Source of the DNA: Mesostigma viride
Lineage: Eukaryota; Streptophyta; Mesostigmatophyceae; Mesostigmatales; Mesostigmataceae
DNA: 64,000 nucleotides
Direction of reading: 5' to 3'
NCBI GenBank assembly: GCA_009746045.1
Contig: RPFO01000276.1
Location: 3,213,922 to 3,277,921 of the forward strand
Position numbers and translations under genes: made by a program. The notes under the pieces are model-generated. The model saw nothing but the letters and a program-made list of their open reading frames with translations. It did not search any database and was not told the origin of the DNA. Shown here in pieces: positions 13,601 to 23,597 of this stretch (position 1 is its first letter; each line of letters begins with the position of its first letter).

Positions 13601-13908
13601 CACGATGGTAGTCGTGTTTCCTTACGACATGTGATTGGCGCCACACAGGCATCGTCGACGACACTGCCATGGTGCAGTATTTCCGCCGGGACTCCACGTT
13701 CACCTTCCCGGATGAAGGGTGCAGCGCCGAGTGCTGCACGTTCCCCAACTACACTGAACTGGAGGTGCTCAGCCCGCTGCTCCCACTGGAGCCGGGCGCG
13801 CAGATGTCCTTCAGCATCGAGTGGGAGCTGTACCGGTTGAACGCCAGCGGGCCCAAGGCCAAGCGCCTGGCTACCTTGGAAGCAATCCGTAACAAGCTCT
13901 ACCGCTAG
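4685..13908 (+). CDS. DUF4380-like secreted or lumenal protein (11 predicted exons)
   Basis: Exons: 4685-4775, 5174-5254, 6886-6977, 7865-7927, 8280-8342, 9363-9405, 10023-10104, 10733-10811, 11645-11720, 12603-12713, 13649-13908; about 346 residues. All junctions keep phase. Exon 1 is the least certain: it encodes a hydrophobic leader (AIVLISILLVQAG) and uses a GTTGCT donor. The body follows the DUF4380 pattern: TYKGWKDCVEIVND, then VVVPSIGRVMYYGWHGENI, the family-like GGDKVWPNDQ, PPDEYFDGG, and near the end FTFPDEGCSAE with TELEVLSPLLPLEPG. DUF4380 proteins are mainly bacterial, with a sugar-mutarotase-like beta-sandwich suspected; no reaction is established. The last exon ends with TAG, followed by AATAAA 80 bp later. 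Confidence is high for the core exons and moderate for the family name, recalled without a search. Confidence 0.78.
5571..6652. repeat. 47-bp minisatellite, about 23 copies, in DUF4380 gene intron 2
   Basis: The unit begins ggatacgaggacggacgg and ends gatgatcacgtt or gatgatcgcgtt. The main polymorphisms are cacgtt/cgcgtt and aacctg/aaactg. The length is not divisible by 3, yet all three antisense frames lack stops, giving long IPYTHRFRPSS-type frames on the minus strand that I regard as non-coding. Confidence 0.96.
7040..7064 (+). repeat. Partial duplicate of DUF4380 exon 3 inside the following intron
   Basis: The stretch gagaacatcctatgggacga plus gcc repeats exon 3 positions 6938-6962 with one internal change (ctg to cta). 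The copies are 102 bp apart. The copy lies beyond the predicted donor and is probably not translated. Confidence 0.75.
9001..9110. repeat. AT-rich stretch with repeated gtacatcataatact motif
   Basis: Within DUF4380 intron 5, three related copies of agtacat(t/c)ataatact occur in about 100 bp of otherwise AT-rich sequence. No function is apparent. Confidence 0.6.
11012..11171. repeat. 40-bp tandem repeat, 4 copies, in DUF4380 intron 8
   Basis: Four adjacent units starting gtggta(c/t)atactgtagacc and continuing to ggctatcctgtg. They lie inside the intron between the NISQ and TRATEQ exons. Confidence 0.9.
13066..13205. mobile_element. Dispersed repeat family A, copy 1 (retroposon-like)
   Basis: A stretch beginning gactccgttgggagatcatg and including gagcggagccgcg recurs nearly unchanged at 14931-15075. 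It contains the short self-pair ctcc-gttg-ggag. Its position is the last intron of the DUF4380 gene. Shorter relatives with ccgttgggag and catatccctgag occur near 38670, 49010 and 50100. Confidence 0.7.
13243..13599 (-). pseudogene. LINE ORF2 C-terminal fragment, antisense in DUF4380 intron 10
   Basis: Minus-strand translation gives RQRRIAFVGHLARTSQVD, then GQPGRHILTWPGPSD and a QLLADL end. This matches the same C-terminal region of the LINE at 36930-37920 (RLQLVGHLARTNQVD, QPGRHLLTWAGPSD). No polymerase domain is present, so it is a truncated relic. Confidence 0.75.
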
Positions 13909-13987
13909 AGATATTTCTGGGAGTTTTCATTTTCTTGCCCGCTCAGCCCCTGTTCCTGATATGTCGATGGCTCCATGATGACACTTC

Positions 13988-13993
13988 AATAAA
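13988..13993 (+). terminator. AATAAA polyadenylation signal of the DUF4380 gene
   Basis: AATAAA lies 80 bp after the TAG stop at 13906-13908, a usual distance for a eukaryotic cleavage signal. Confidence 0.7.
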
Positions 13994-14077
13994 ACAGGCT
14001 TTTTGCAGTGGCATTTCAATATGCACTGTCAAGGCTTGCATGCATGCACAGCTAGATCCATAAGAAAGTAAGTTTTT

Positions 14078-14125
14078 AAAAGTACTTGCGTGTCATGCGC
14101 ATGCGGGCATGCCACGGAGTACGGT
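14078..14125. repeat. Palindromic dispersed repeat family P, copy 1
   Basis: The motif agtacttgcgtg-catgcgcatg-ggcatgccac-gagtac recurs at about 35745-35800, 36727-36785 and 36838-36885. It is flanked by gtact/agtac ends and has an internal atgcgcat palindrome, as in a small MITE-like element. Three copies are followed by a version of tatgctaatctcatt. Confidence 0.65.
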
Positions 14126-14930
14126 ATTCTTGTCGCGTTCGCGTGCCATATCATCCTGGACTGGTCATTACCGCTACTTGGAATGCATCCACTATCAGCA
14201 GTAACCATGTGTGTGATATGCCACCTCCCCCCCCACTCTTTAGCTCACAACAACGTGAGAGCAAAAAGTGAAAGAAAGGCATCTCACACAAAAGAAGGAA
14301 GCCCAAAGAGGGCGTCATTCCAGGCAGCAGCAAAAAGGAAAAAAAAATCCAGCTGCTCAAAGATGCTTTGCCAGGATCAGCAACAACCTTAACATGCATG
14401 CTTTTAAAGGCTTAGCAATAACCCCTCTGTCAAGCGAACACAAATATACAAGGGCAAATCTATCGGCTATGCCAGGCACCGCCTGGGCTTCCTTGCATTT
14501 GTGTCTGGTGTCCCACGTTGAAATCCTGAAATTGCACATCTGCTCAGTGCCTCGCCGGCTTGCTGTGTACCAGCATTCGGCAAACTGCCCTCGTGACGAA
14601 TGTCAGTGAAATTCAGGTCCGCCCAAAAGTTCCGTCAGCAAATTCAGCGGACTTGGCGCGTAAGCCACAACTGAGATCCGCGGCGTCAGTACCGGGCCGC
14701 GGTATAGCAACCCGCACAAGGCTGCGGACGTCAGAATTACGCTAAAATCTGGTAGCTACTCGTACCATGGTAGCTAAAATCTGAATTGCGGACGTGATAG
14801 ATCACGGACGCGACATTCTAATCTCATTTGAAGAATAATTACTACTGCTCCATGCGTCTATGAGTTTTATTCAATACAACAACGCTACAGGCGGCAGATT
14901 GAAATTATAAAGTACATGAACTTAGAACTT
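14126..14930. other. No gene recognised
   Basis: After the DUF4380 3' end I see no frame with splice support or family motifs. A relic of the family P flank (cattctaatctcatttg) is at about 14815, hinting at decayed insertions. Confidence 0.4.
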
Positions 14931-15075
14931 GACTCCGTTGGGAGATCATGTAGCACGTATTCCATTGCTAGTGGGCATGGGGGTGAGCGGAGCCGCGACA
15001 AATATTCAAAAAATCTAATCTAATTTAATCTAATATAGTCTACTGAAATCCTAACTAGCTACTAGGCGGCAGATC
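14931..15075. mobile_element. Dispersed repeat family A, copy 2
   Basis: It shares with 13066-13205 the start gactccgttgggagatcatg, the gagcggagccgcg block, and a run of taatctaa-type units near the end. Orientation is the same as copy 1. Confidence 0.7.
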
Positions 15076-15204
15076 GCCCCAACATAACCCCGCCGCAACA
15101 CAACTATACAGTCATTCACGCCTTAAGTTGGGTTTGATCGAGCTAGGGTTTCGGGGGTTAACCCCAACTTTAGGCGTGAATGCCCAACCTGCTGGTAGGG
15201 CCAG

Positions 15205-15780
15205 CGATGACCCCTCGACTTGCGCGCCTCCTGGGCTGACCTGCTCAAGAGCCAGGCAACCTCTACCACCACTGCGCCATCACCACTGACCAAGCTCCAG
15301 GAGCTGGAAGACATGCGCCGCGAGGCCGCTGACCGCGACCTTCGCCGCTGCCGGGTCATCCTCAGGCGCTTCAACATGCAGCCGGAGGAGACCCCAGATC
15401 GACTCTCTTCTCGACGAGCTGAATAACGGTTCTCTTGGCGTGCATGCATGGAGCTGCCAGGTGCGGCGCTGCAGGGCGCCTAGAGCTACCGCCTGCCCCA
15501 TCCACGGAACAAGGCTGGGCCCCCTCCGGCCAGTGGTTCTCACCTTCAGCGACATCGCAGCCCGAGTTCGGTTCCTCTCTCGCCGCAAGAAGCTGGTGAA
15601 CACCTCCTGGTCGCTTGACGACGACCTGACGCCAGCCCAGCAGCAGCAACGCCGCGGTCACTGTGGCCCGACTACATCCGCCACAAGACCAACCCCGAGA
15701 AGCCCCAAGTGTACTGGCGGGGCGGGGACCCGTTATGTCACCAAGAAACTGTGGAAGCCCCTCCGGGCTCCCCCGGGATA
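15205..15780 (+). pseudogene. LINE-type ORF1 relic, copy 1
   Basis: Broken frames encode SWADLLKSQATSTTTAPSP, LEDMRREAADRDLRRCRVIL, then SRRKKLVNTSWSLDDDLTP followed by AQQQQ. In another frame come LWPDYIRHKTNPEKPQVYW and RGGDPL. The same order of motifs occurs at 19440-20340 and, inverted, at 39358-40100. The (F/L)LSRRK...DDDLTPAQQQ...YWRGGD pattern resembles LINE ORF1 proteins I associate with green algae, a recollection rather than a search. Frameshifts and stops make it non-functional. Confidence 0.65.
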
Positions 15781-15789
15781 GAGCACTCA

Positions 15790-18095
15790 ATCTAGTTTTC
15801 TACATGGGGGCGATCGATTATGGGATAGCTTTGACAGCACTTGAAATGATTATATTATGATTATTAGTGCACAGCGTTATATACTTAAAAATATATAATT
15901 ACTTACATCAGAGTAAAGGCACCCCGGCACGTAAAAATAAACAAAGCCAACGCCAACAAGCTGGCCGGGTTGGTCTGTACGCCGCACTTTTGCGATAAAA
16001 TGCGGGATAAAGCATATTATGGGCCTCGACGTATTTTACGCGTATTTTACGTCTGACCACGCGGTTTGGACTTAGAATTTTTCGGGGGTACCAGCGGGCA
16101 GCGGGCACTGGCGCGGTGCCCAGGTTCTGGGCGCGGCGCGCTCACTGCACATTTGAGATTTTTACTACTAGAAGTAGATGCGTACAGTTCTTTTCATATA
16201 CGAAGGCAAAATGAAAAAAGTTAAAACGTTAGCCGCCGACAATCTGGAGCGTCCGATGATGGATCCCACGGACGCGATAAACCCGCTAAGTTAGCGGCTC
16301 GGGTCGTCCGTACAAATACTAAATCACCAAACAACCAATACAAAACAAGCAAACTACGGAAAACAAACGGCCTTCGGCCCCAACGGTCACAAATCCAACG
16401 GAAACGACCCGAAATCGATATAGTCTCAAGAAAAAAAATTATTAACGCAGCCGCAGGCCACGCCGCCGGACGAAAAACAAAGTGACGTGCTCCGCGAGCA
16501 ATTTGCTGGCTGGCGATGGCAGGAAACGTACGCTAGAAAATTGGGATGGGGAATGCGCAGCCATGGTTTTATACGTCAAAATTTTATGTTTGAAGAGCAA
16601 GTACGAAATTTTCTGAGCTGGAGGTGCGTCAACGGAGTGATACCTGCGTGGGAGAGGTCCGCGTCGCTATCATGGCGACCTGTAAATGGAATGTCGTTGT
16701 AGATTTAGGTATTGTAGCATCATGCTTAATTGCTTTTCGTACTGGGTGCCTAGTAAAATCAGTTTGCTGTTCGTGGAAGGCGTGGGGCCGACGAGTTTCT
16801 GGTGTCATCATATTGGAAAGAACGCTGGATTTTTTGCCACGGGACGTAACTGGCGATGCCGATGGTGAGGCGTACTACCTACCGGGGTACTACCTGCTCT
16901 CTTTCTGATGCATTTTCATGGTTGCCTTCTTTTCCATTTCTCCGAATCCACCTAGTCGCAGACATAGCGTAGCGTTGCGTTTTATTTTCTTAGCCGTGCA
17001 GGACGCCATCTTCCTGTGTGAACGTCCGTTGCCCAAGGATCTGTGATGCTTTTTTCTGGAATATACTAGGCTTGGAAAGCCCCTCTGGATGCTTGCCTGG
17101 TCACGGGTTTGGGGCGTCATTTACATTCATGGTGCTTTCTGCGTAAGCTGACTTGCTTCGCACGTGGATTTTCTGGACTCTTCACTGGACTGAAGAGCTC
17201 GTCTGCTAGCATGTTTACGTGGTGTATAAGGTGATCAATCAACTATTTGTTTATAGAAGGTGTGACAATAGAAGGTGTGTTAATTATTTCTTCATCAAGC
17301 ATGTCAAAAGTAATCTCCACTCGCTTACAACCAAACAAAAATTTTGCTTTGCTGGGTCTGCTGTGTTTGTGTCTCACGGTGCAGGCTATCCCCTTGGTTG
17401 ATCAACCAGGTGCTGGCCAGCGGGGCCATATACTCTTCTTGGCGTTTTTCATCCATGGCATGTCAACCAACGCATGCATGCCAGCCCCTAAACAAGAAAA
17501 CACTAAGTCACCAAAGAATGGAATTCAGGGCATGGTCATGAGCAGGGTAACAGCAGCATTAATATTAAATGGGCATGATGTCAACAGGAAAACACTAAGT
17601 CACGTGAGGAAAGTCTTTTTATGATCCCAAACAGCCTGGACGTGGCCGTGTGCCAAATTAATTTGTGTAGTCCGCGCATTTCCGGCGCAAGTCGCCGGCC
17701 GGACCTTGTGACAGCGCCAGAATCATTATTAACATTGTATGACTTTTGTAGGTAGAAAAATGTCTGTGGAGACGCTGTGCGTCGCGCTTAAATATTTTAA
17801 TATAATTTTAATGAAAAGTTTGAAATGTTTCGTAAACCTTACCTAAGCTTAGCCGCTAGGCGGCTAAGCTTAGCCAAACCACATGTGCACATCGATATAG
17901 TCTCAAAAAAAAAAATTCGCAAGCCTTGCAAAATGTTTGGCCGGTAGGAGACAGCTAGGACTATAGGTACATAACGCATAAATTTAACAGTGTGCCAGCA
18001 AATGCCAGCTGTGCTACTGACGGTGTAATGCAATATAGCGACGACGAGGCAAGTGCGACTGTGCGACAGTGTGCAGCCATTTTCGATTTGCAGCC
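15790..18095. other. No gene recognised; hairpin and A-tailed motifs
   Basis: No coding frame with family motifs is seen. A perfect hairpin lies at 17844-17872 (arms taagcttagccgc, 3-nt loop). The motif atcgatatagtctca followed by an A-rich run occurs at about 16415-16437 and again at about 17889-17913, possibly tails of one short retroposon family. An acgtattttacgcgtatttta-like string near 16030 recurs near 18900-18990. Confidence 0.45.
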
Positions 18096-18690
18096 ATGAA
18101 GAAGAAAGGGCCTGAATGGGATTTCGTTCTCGAGAAGAAAGAAGCAGTCACAGATGCTGTTAGTAACAAAACGCAGTTTGTGTCGAATAAGTTCTGCTCA
18201 TTTTGCAACAAGAAGTTCTAGATCTCATACGGGGCGGGGGCAATCAGCGTATTCCGAGTCCGTGCACACTTTGCCGGAATCGCAGGGGAAGGGATGTTAC
18301 CCTGCGACAAAATTCCACCGAATATCCGGAGCAGGTTTCTCAGGATGTATAACAACAAGTCGCAGCAGTCAGACGCCAAGAAGCAGCACAATTTGAACAG
18401 GGCAATGGCGGAGATGGGAGGGGCAGCTGCGCCGGCTGACTTGTCGTCGGTTCCCAGCAAAGGCCAGCTGAGCATCACCAAATGGCTGGTTCCCGTCGAC
18501 GAGAAAGGTGTCCAGCTGCTGGCTGCCGAATTTTTTATCGAGAACGGCATTGCTTCAATGCGGCTGAGAGCGCCTCTTTCAAGCAGATGGTGGCCGGCAT
18601 GATCCAGTACAAAGGAGGGCACGTCACCCCTCCTTCTCGGAAGTTGTGTCTTATGTCCTCTCTCATGCATTATATAGTGGATGGCTTTCC
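18096..18690 (+). pseudogene. hAT/DUF659-type transposase N-terminal pseudogene
   Basis: From ATG 18096 the frame gives MKKKGPEWDFVLEKKEAV, then CSFCNKKF, a TAG stop, and RVRAHFAGIAGEGMLPCDKI followed by PPNIR. The C-x2-C ... H ... C spacing fits a BED-type zinc finger. Downstream, GQLSITKWL and AAEFFIENGIAS lead into FNAAESASFKQMVAGMIQY in another frame, the layout of hAT-family DUF659 proteins. One nonsense codon and one frameshift near 18555 disable it, and no catalytic core follows. Family assignment is from motif memory. Confidence 0.65.
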
Positions 18691-19014
18691 TTACAATCAA
18701 TTAATTAATTGAATCCTTACTATTCCCGTTGCAGCATGCTCCCCCCTGCATTTAACAAATCATAATCAGATAGGATTGCAGGGCATAAATGGAAGATGTT
18801 AATAAATAAGCATATACACCAAATTTCAGTTGTAATAACTGCATGACCATCATCAAGGAGCGTGCTAATTGGGTGACTGACAATTGGACCACAAAAACTG
18901 TCGCGCATTTTACCACCGCGTATTTTATACCCCCCACGTATAATACGCGTATTTTAAGTCCACGTATTATACCCCGCACACGTATTTTCCAACCTGGCAA
19001 GCTGGATGGACGAG

Positions 19015-20735
19015 CCACGAGGTAGCCATGGCTGACGGCGGAGCTCATATAACTTTCACGTTTGAGCAACGAACTCAGCTGTGAATATCACAATCGCTTC
19101 GTCTTTCTAAGACTACATGCGCTGATATACTTTTCCGAAGCTATTACGCAATATATGACGAGCAAACGCTCCTCGACGCAACGCAGCCTGGCGGCTGCGC
19201 TCGGCCATGAAAATACGTCTGCAGCTCTGGCTGCAGCTTCGCCCTCAGGTCCGGCAGGCAGCGGTGACACTAGTCGCGCACCGGCTGGTGGTCGCCCAGC
19301 ACCCTCCCGGGCTTCATGCCCCGCCTTCAGATTCGCCTGAGCCCGAGGGCTCAGGCGAATCGCGTTTGGAAACGCAGCCGCCCAACCGAACCTAGCTGGT
19401 CTGAGTACGTGACTTTGACGTTGACGAGTTATTTTCCACCTTCGACGTCGCGCCTCTCGCCGCATGCACTCCTACGCGGACCTGCTGCAGTCAGCGACCG
19501 CCTCGACCACTGACGCCATCGCTATACGAGACTGCCAACGCACGGTACACAACCAGCCATAGCCTTAGCCTAGTCCTAGTACAGCCATGCTACGCCCTGG
19601 CTATGTTCAGATTACTTGCCCACGCTCCTTGCTATGATATGCTCACATGGGTCTTATTGCACCCACAGTTTGCCGGATCGTTAGCCTGTCCTTTTAGCTA
19701 GCCGCGCCCGATTGCAGCTGTGGCATGCCTTTGGCATGAAGGAGACTGGGGGTCTCTGCCCTTTCTCCTGTAGTGCACACACAGGGATTAAAAGCACTTC
19801 AGTGCTCCGTGACTCCCCAACGGGAGCACGAGTTTAATTAATTAATTAATTAATTATACGAGACTCCAGGCCGGAGCTGCTGGAGGACCACCGCCAGGCC
19901 GAACAACGGGAGGCCACCGACCGCGCTCGCCGCGAATGCCGAGTGGTGCTGCGTCGCTTCCCCCAGAAGCCAGGTGAGACGTCACCCCGGCACCCTTGCC
20001 GACGAGCTCAAGGAGTCATCAGCTTCTTACCCTCATGGGCTTGGTAGGTGATTGGTAGAACTGCACGGGTGCCAAGTTGCCTTCGGCCGGCCCACTCACG
20101 GGACAAGGCGGCTCCCCCACCAGTCCTGCTCACCTCACCCCCTCCCCTGAGGACAAGCAGCGGTTCCTCTCTCGTCGCAAGAGGTTGCACGACCTCACCT
20201 GGATGCTGGACAACGACCTGACCCCCGCTCAGCAGCAGCATGCAGTGATGCGACCTGTGGCCTGCATACCTTCGCCACAAGCAGGACTCCCAGAAGCCCA
20301 AGGTGTACTGGAGGGGCGGGGACCTGCATGATGATCAACCACAAGATGTGGACCGGCGCCCCCTGCACAGGCTAGATTAGCCCTAGCTTGAATCATTGGT
20401 AGTCACGGCCCGGGCAGGGCATGCCTGGAATGTTTGCCTAGCCGTGCCACCATACCTAAGTAGTCACGTGCACCGCTAACGCACGATACACAACCAGCCA
20501 TAGCCTTAGCTTAGCCCTTGTACAGCCATGCTACGTCCTGGCTATGATCAGATTATACTCGCCCACGCTCCTTGTTATGATACTAGTATGCTCACATGGG
20601 TCTTATTGCACCCACAGAACTTGCCGGATCGTCTATCGTGTCCGATTGCTGCTGTGGCATGCCTCTGGCATGAAGGAGAAAGGGGGTCTCTGCCCTTTCT
20701 TCCTGTAGTGCACATTAAGTAAATAAATAAAAATA
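19015..20735 (+). mobile_element. ORF1-only LINE relative (half-LINE), interrupted by a nested copy
   Basis: The 5' part (from about 19015, with gtagccatggctgacggcgg) matches the inverted copy near 40930-40740. ORF1 traces include SYADLLQSATASTTDAIAIR, then LLEDHRQAEQREATDRARRE, RFLSRRKRLHDLTWMLDNDL and TPAQQQ. The element passes from ORF1 to a 3' untranslated region (about 20470-20715) with no reverse transcriptase between, then a taaataaataaa tail. Removing 19534-19854 plus one 11-bp duplicate rejoins ORF1 in frame. It is decayed (stops after the PGET segment). Confidence 0.65.
19534..19854 (+). mobile_element. 5'-truncated LINE 3' end nested in ORF1, with 11-bp target duplication
   Basis: Flanked by exact copies of tatacgagact at 19523-19533 and 19855-19865. 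The insert holds only the family 3' untranslated region, a terminal hairpin at 19802-19829 (gtgctcc pairing with ggagcac) and a (TTAA)n tail. This is the hallmark of target-primed reverse transcription. Confidence 0.9.
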
Positions 20736-20749
20736 GACACGTGACTGCG

Positions 20750-21058
20750 TCACGTGAGCATAAGTCCTCAGTGGGAGGGGAACATGGGATGGAATGGATG
20801 ATGTAAGCTATCTAGGTCCTAGTTACAGGGGTGTGGGTACCGCGGCGCGAATCGCTATGAATGCCATACGCGGTCACACGCGGAGCCCCCATAGACTTCT
20901 GGGTTGGTCTCCTTCATCACTACTTGCCATCTATCCTTGCGTACCATCTGCCTCCATATTACAGACAAACCAGGAGGCTGCGGCGCGGGCGTGAGCCCGT
21001 CGCGTCTAGTGTAGCACGTGTCCATGCCGAGTCTATCACGAAAAGTCCACGGGTGCAT
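20750..21058 (+). repeat. Dispersed repeat family B, copy 1
   Basis: About 310 bp from cgtgagcataagt through gtccacgggtg, repeated at 22255-22570 with about a dozen substitutions and small indels. No protein motif is seen; boundaries are approximate. Confidence 0.85.
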
Positions 21059-21278
21059 CATTGGCGGCCCTGCCGCGCGCGGCCTGGGGCACGCCAGGCG
21101 GGTGAGGACATATCGCCCGGCCAGGCTGGGCGGGTTTGGTGCCAGCTAGTCTATATCTGATCGATGTGTAGACCTACCTGATCTGTGCGGGCCAGGTGCC
21201 CGGCTAGTAGGCCCAGGCCGGCCCCTATGCCGAAAAATGTGGGAAACATAGGGCAAATCAGCGTACAAATCCTCATTA

Positions 21279-21810
21279 CTAATGTGCAATTAACTGAAAC
21301 TGAAAGGGGATGTTAAGGGCCTTGCGCAGCATCTTGGTGACGTTGCAGTCGAGGCGTTGCTCCAGCTCCTGCGTCAGTGTCCAGGTCTCGGCGCCGTAGG
21401 TCAGGATCGTCAGAATGACGACCTTGAAGAGGTCACGCTTGACGATCCGGGGTACTGTAGGGCGGGGTTGCTCCATGCACCAGCGGCGGTGGTCATGGAG
21501 GTGCGCCCACGCCATGCCGATCCGTGTCGTCAGGTCGTCCTCGCAGTCGGGAAGCCAACTGCCGAGCAGCTTGAAGCGGCCTGAAGTAGGGTAGGGGACC
21601 TCGGTGTCGTCTAAGAGGCGGAGTGTGGTGGGTGGGGGCCCTGCCATGCCGAGGGCCAGGGCCTCCGTTTAATTTGGGGCTGATTTCTAGACCAACCGCC
21701 CGAGCCTCGAGCGCCAGGCAGTCCAGCAAAAGTTGGGCAGACTCCGGCTTCTCGATGAGCGTGATGTCGTCGGCATAAATGAGGTCAGCTAGTAAATTCT
21801 GCTTGTGCAC
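21279..21810 (-). pseudogene. LINE reverse transcriptase fragment with YADD box, frameshifted
   Basis: The minus strand encodes LIYADDITLIEKPESAQLL, including the YADD catalytic box of reverse transcriptase, then LDCLALEARAVGLEISPK. After a frameshift come FKLLGSWLPDCEDDL and FKVVILTILTYGAETWTLT. The same ordered motifs occur at 36944-37606. The upstream polymerase part and the C-terminal tail are missing. Confidence 0.85.
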
Positions 21811-21882
21811 ATGTATACAGGGATTAAAAGCACATTGGTGCTCCGTGAATCCCTAACGGGAGCACGAGTTTAATTAATTAAT
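21811..21882 (+). mobile_element. LINE 3' end with terminal hairpin and TTAA tail
   Basis: Holds gggattaaaagcac, a hairpin at 21838-21865 (gtgctcc...ggagcac) and ttaattaattaat. It abuts the oppositely oriented reverse transcriptase fragment, so the two insertions are head to head. Confidence 0.8.
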
Positions 21883-22254
21883 AATCGGCCGCGTGGCCCG
21901 GGTCGCTGACAGGGTGGTTGGGTGTGGCGAGAATGGTGGTTGGAGGATGCATCTGTTTGACTACGTCCAAATTTGTTGAATTGAGTGGCAAGTTTCGGGG
22001 GAATTGGTCTTACTGACCTGTTGGTGAACAAGGATTGGGACATAGTACTCAGGTATAGTCAGCAGAATGCTGTCCAATGTCACAGTTGTATAGCCAGAAC
22101 TTTGGATGATGTGTATTTTCCTTTCATTGACTGCGTATTACTTATCCTCGTATGACGGTAGGGACTATCGTCCCCCGGGAAGCCTGGGGAGGAGTGTTGC
22201 GGGCCCGACCCTTGGAACGGGCGCAACAACTAGATTAATAAATTAAGTCACGTG

Positions 22255-22570
22255 AGCATGCGTCACGTGAGCATAAGTGCTCAGTGGGAGGGGAACATGG
22301 GATGGAATGGATGGTATAAGCTATCTAGGTCCTAGTTACAGGGGTGTGGGCACCGCGGCCCGAATCGCTATGAATGCCATACTTGGTCACACGCGGAGCC
22401 CCCACAGGCTTGGGGTTGCATGGTCTCCTTCATCACTACTTGCCATCTATCCTTGCGCACCATCTGCCTCCATATTACAGACAAACCAGGAGGCTGCCCG
22501 GGGGTGAGCCCGTCACGTCTAGTGTAGCACATGTCCATGCCGAGTCTATCACGAAAAGTCCACGGGTGGC
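22255..22570 (+). repeat. Dispersed repeat family B, copy 2
   Basis: Second copy of the 20750-21058 repeat; shares gaacatgggatggaatggat, the ccatctatccttgcg block and cacgaaaagtccacgggtg. Confidence 0.85.
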
Positions 22571-23597
22571 GGATTTAGATAATTGTGCATTTCTAGTCCG
22601 TCTCCAAAGTCTGTAGGACTTTAGGGTTCAATTTGGGACTCTCAAGGAAATTATCGGTAATTTGGGACTTTCGTAGGTAAGTTTGGTACTTTGTATTGTT
22701 TGGACTAATTATTTTGGGGCCTAGAGGACAGTACAAGATCTTCTAAGGGCCCGGGCGGCCCGTCTAGTCCTACCGAATCTTGTATCTGTCGTTCCGTAGC
22801 TTCGGGAAGGTCGGCGCCACCTTTCCAGCTTGCTGTCTAGGTGAAATTGGTCTGCATAGGACGAGAGTCTCGTCCTCTTGGTTTGGAACAAAGTGTGTGT
22901 TGCCACCTTTCTAAACCCGGGGCACTTTCCAATTGCTCGATCTGGATGCTCTTTCCTAGTGCATATTGAGTACATTGATTCATTCAATTAATCACAGTGA
23001 GCGCTGTGGCAGCGCAAGATCCGCGGCTGCTTCGTTAACCCCACTCCCATAGAGTGGGTCGTGGTTTATCCCGATTTCCGTATTAGCCTGACAAAGGATC
23101 TTTCGCACGTCCCGGACGAGCACATTATATTCAGCAGCATGGCGGAGACCCATATAGCCGCAGAATCATGCCATCTCGAGGTTCTAGTTCGAATCAGTGT
23201 TGGAGCTACTTGAAATTTTCGCGTTTTTCGCGTCCCAGCGCGCTTGGCACCATTTAATTTACCATTTGTTGCTTGCCTCGACAAAAGACTGGTCACTCTT
23301 CTCATCGATACCCCGTTCCCACATGGAAACAAAAATACCAGTGCTAACTTACAGAGATCAAAAGCTGATAAGTCCCTGTCACCTTTTCATGAATTCAGGG
23401 AATGTACGGTACTCTCGAGAGCATCCCGTACCCCAGGATTCTTCCAACAGAGGCTCACGTGCAGGGCGAAGCTCAACATGAATTGTACGGAGGCACGCTT
23501 GCTGAGATACTGACGGAAAAAATCGTCGTAATCGCTGATTGTCTTTCCTCACTGGTTGTCTCATGGCCAGCCACTGGCATGACGATGACGGTGAGCA
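22571..23597. other. No gene recognised between repeat B and the HSP70 stop
   Basis: Short frames are present, but none has splice support or a recognisable motif. The last part (about 23500-23597) should include the HSP70 3' untranslated region; no AATAAA was found there on the minus strand. Confidence 0.4.

Noticed and set aside
23066-23332. hAT C-terminal motif SSGTCERSFVRLIRK
   Set aside because: A short resemblance to the hAT dimerisation motif in a frame without other support.
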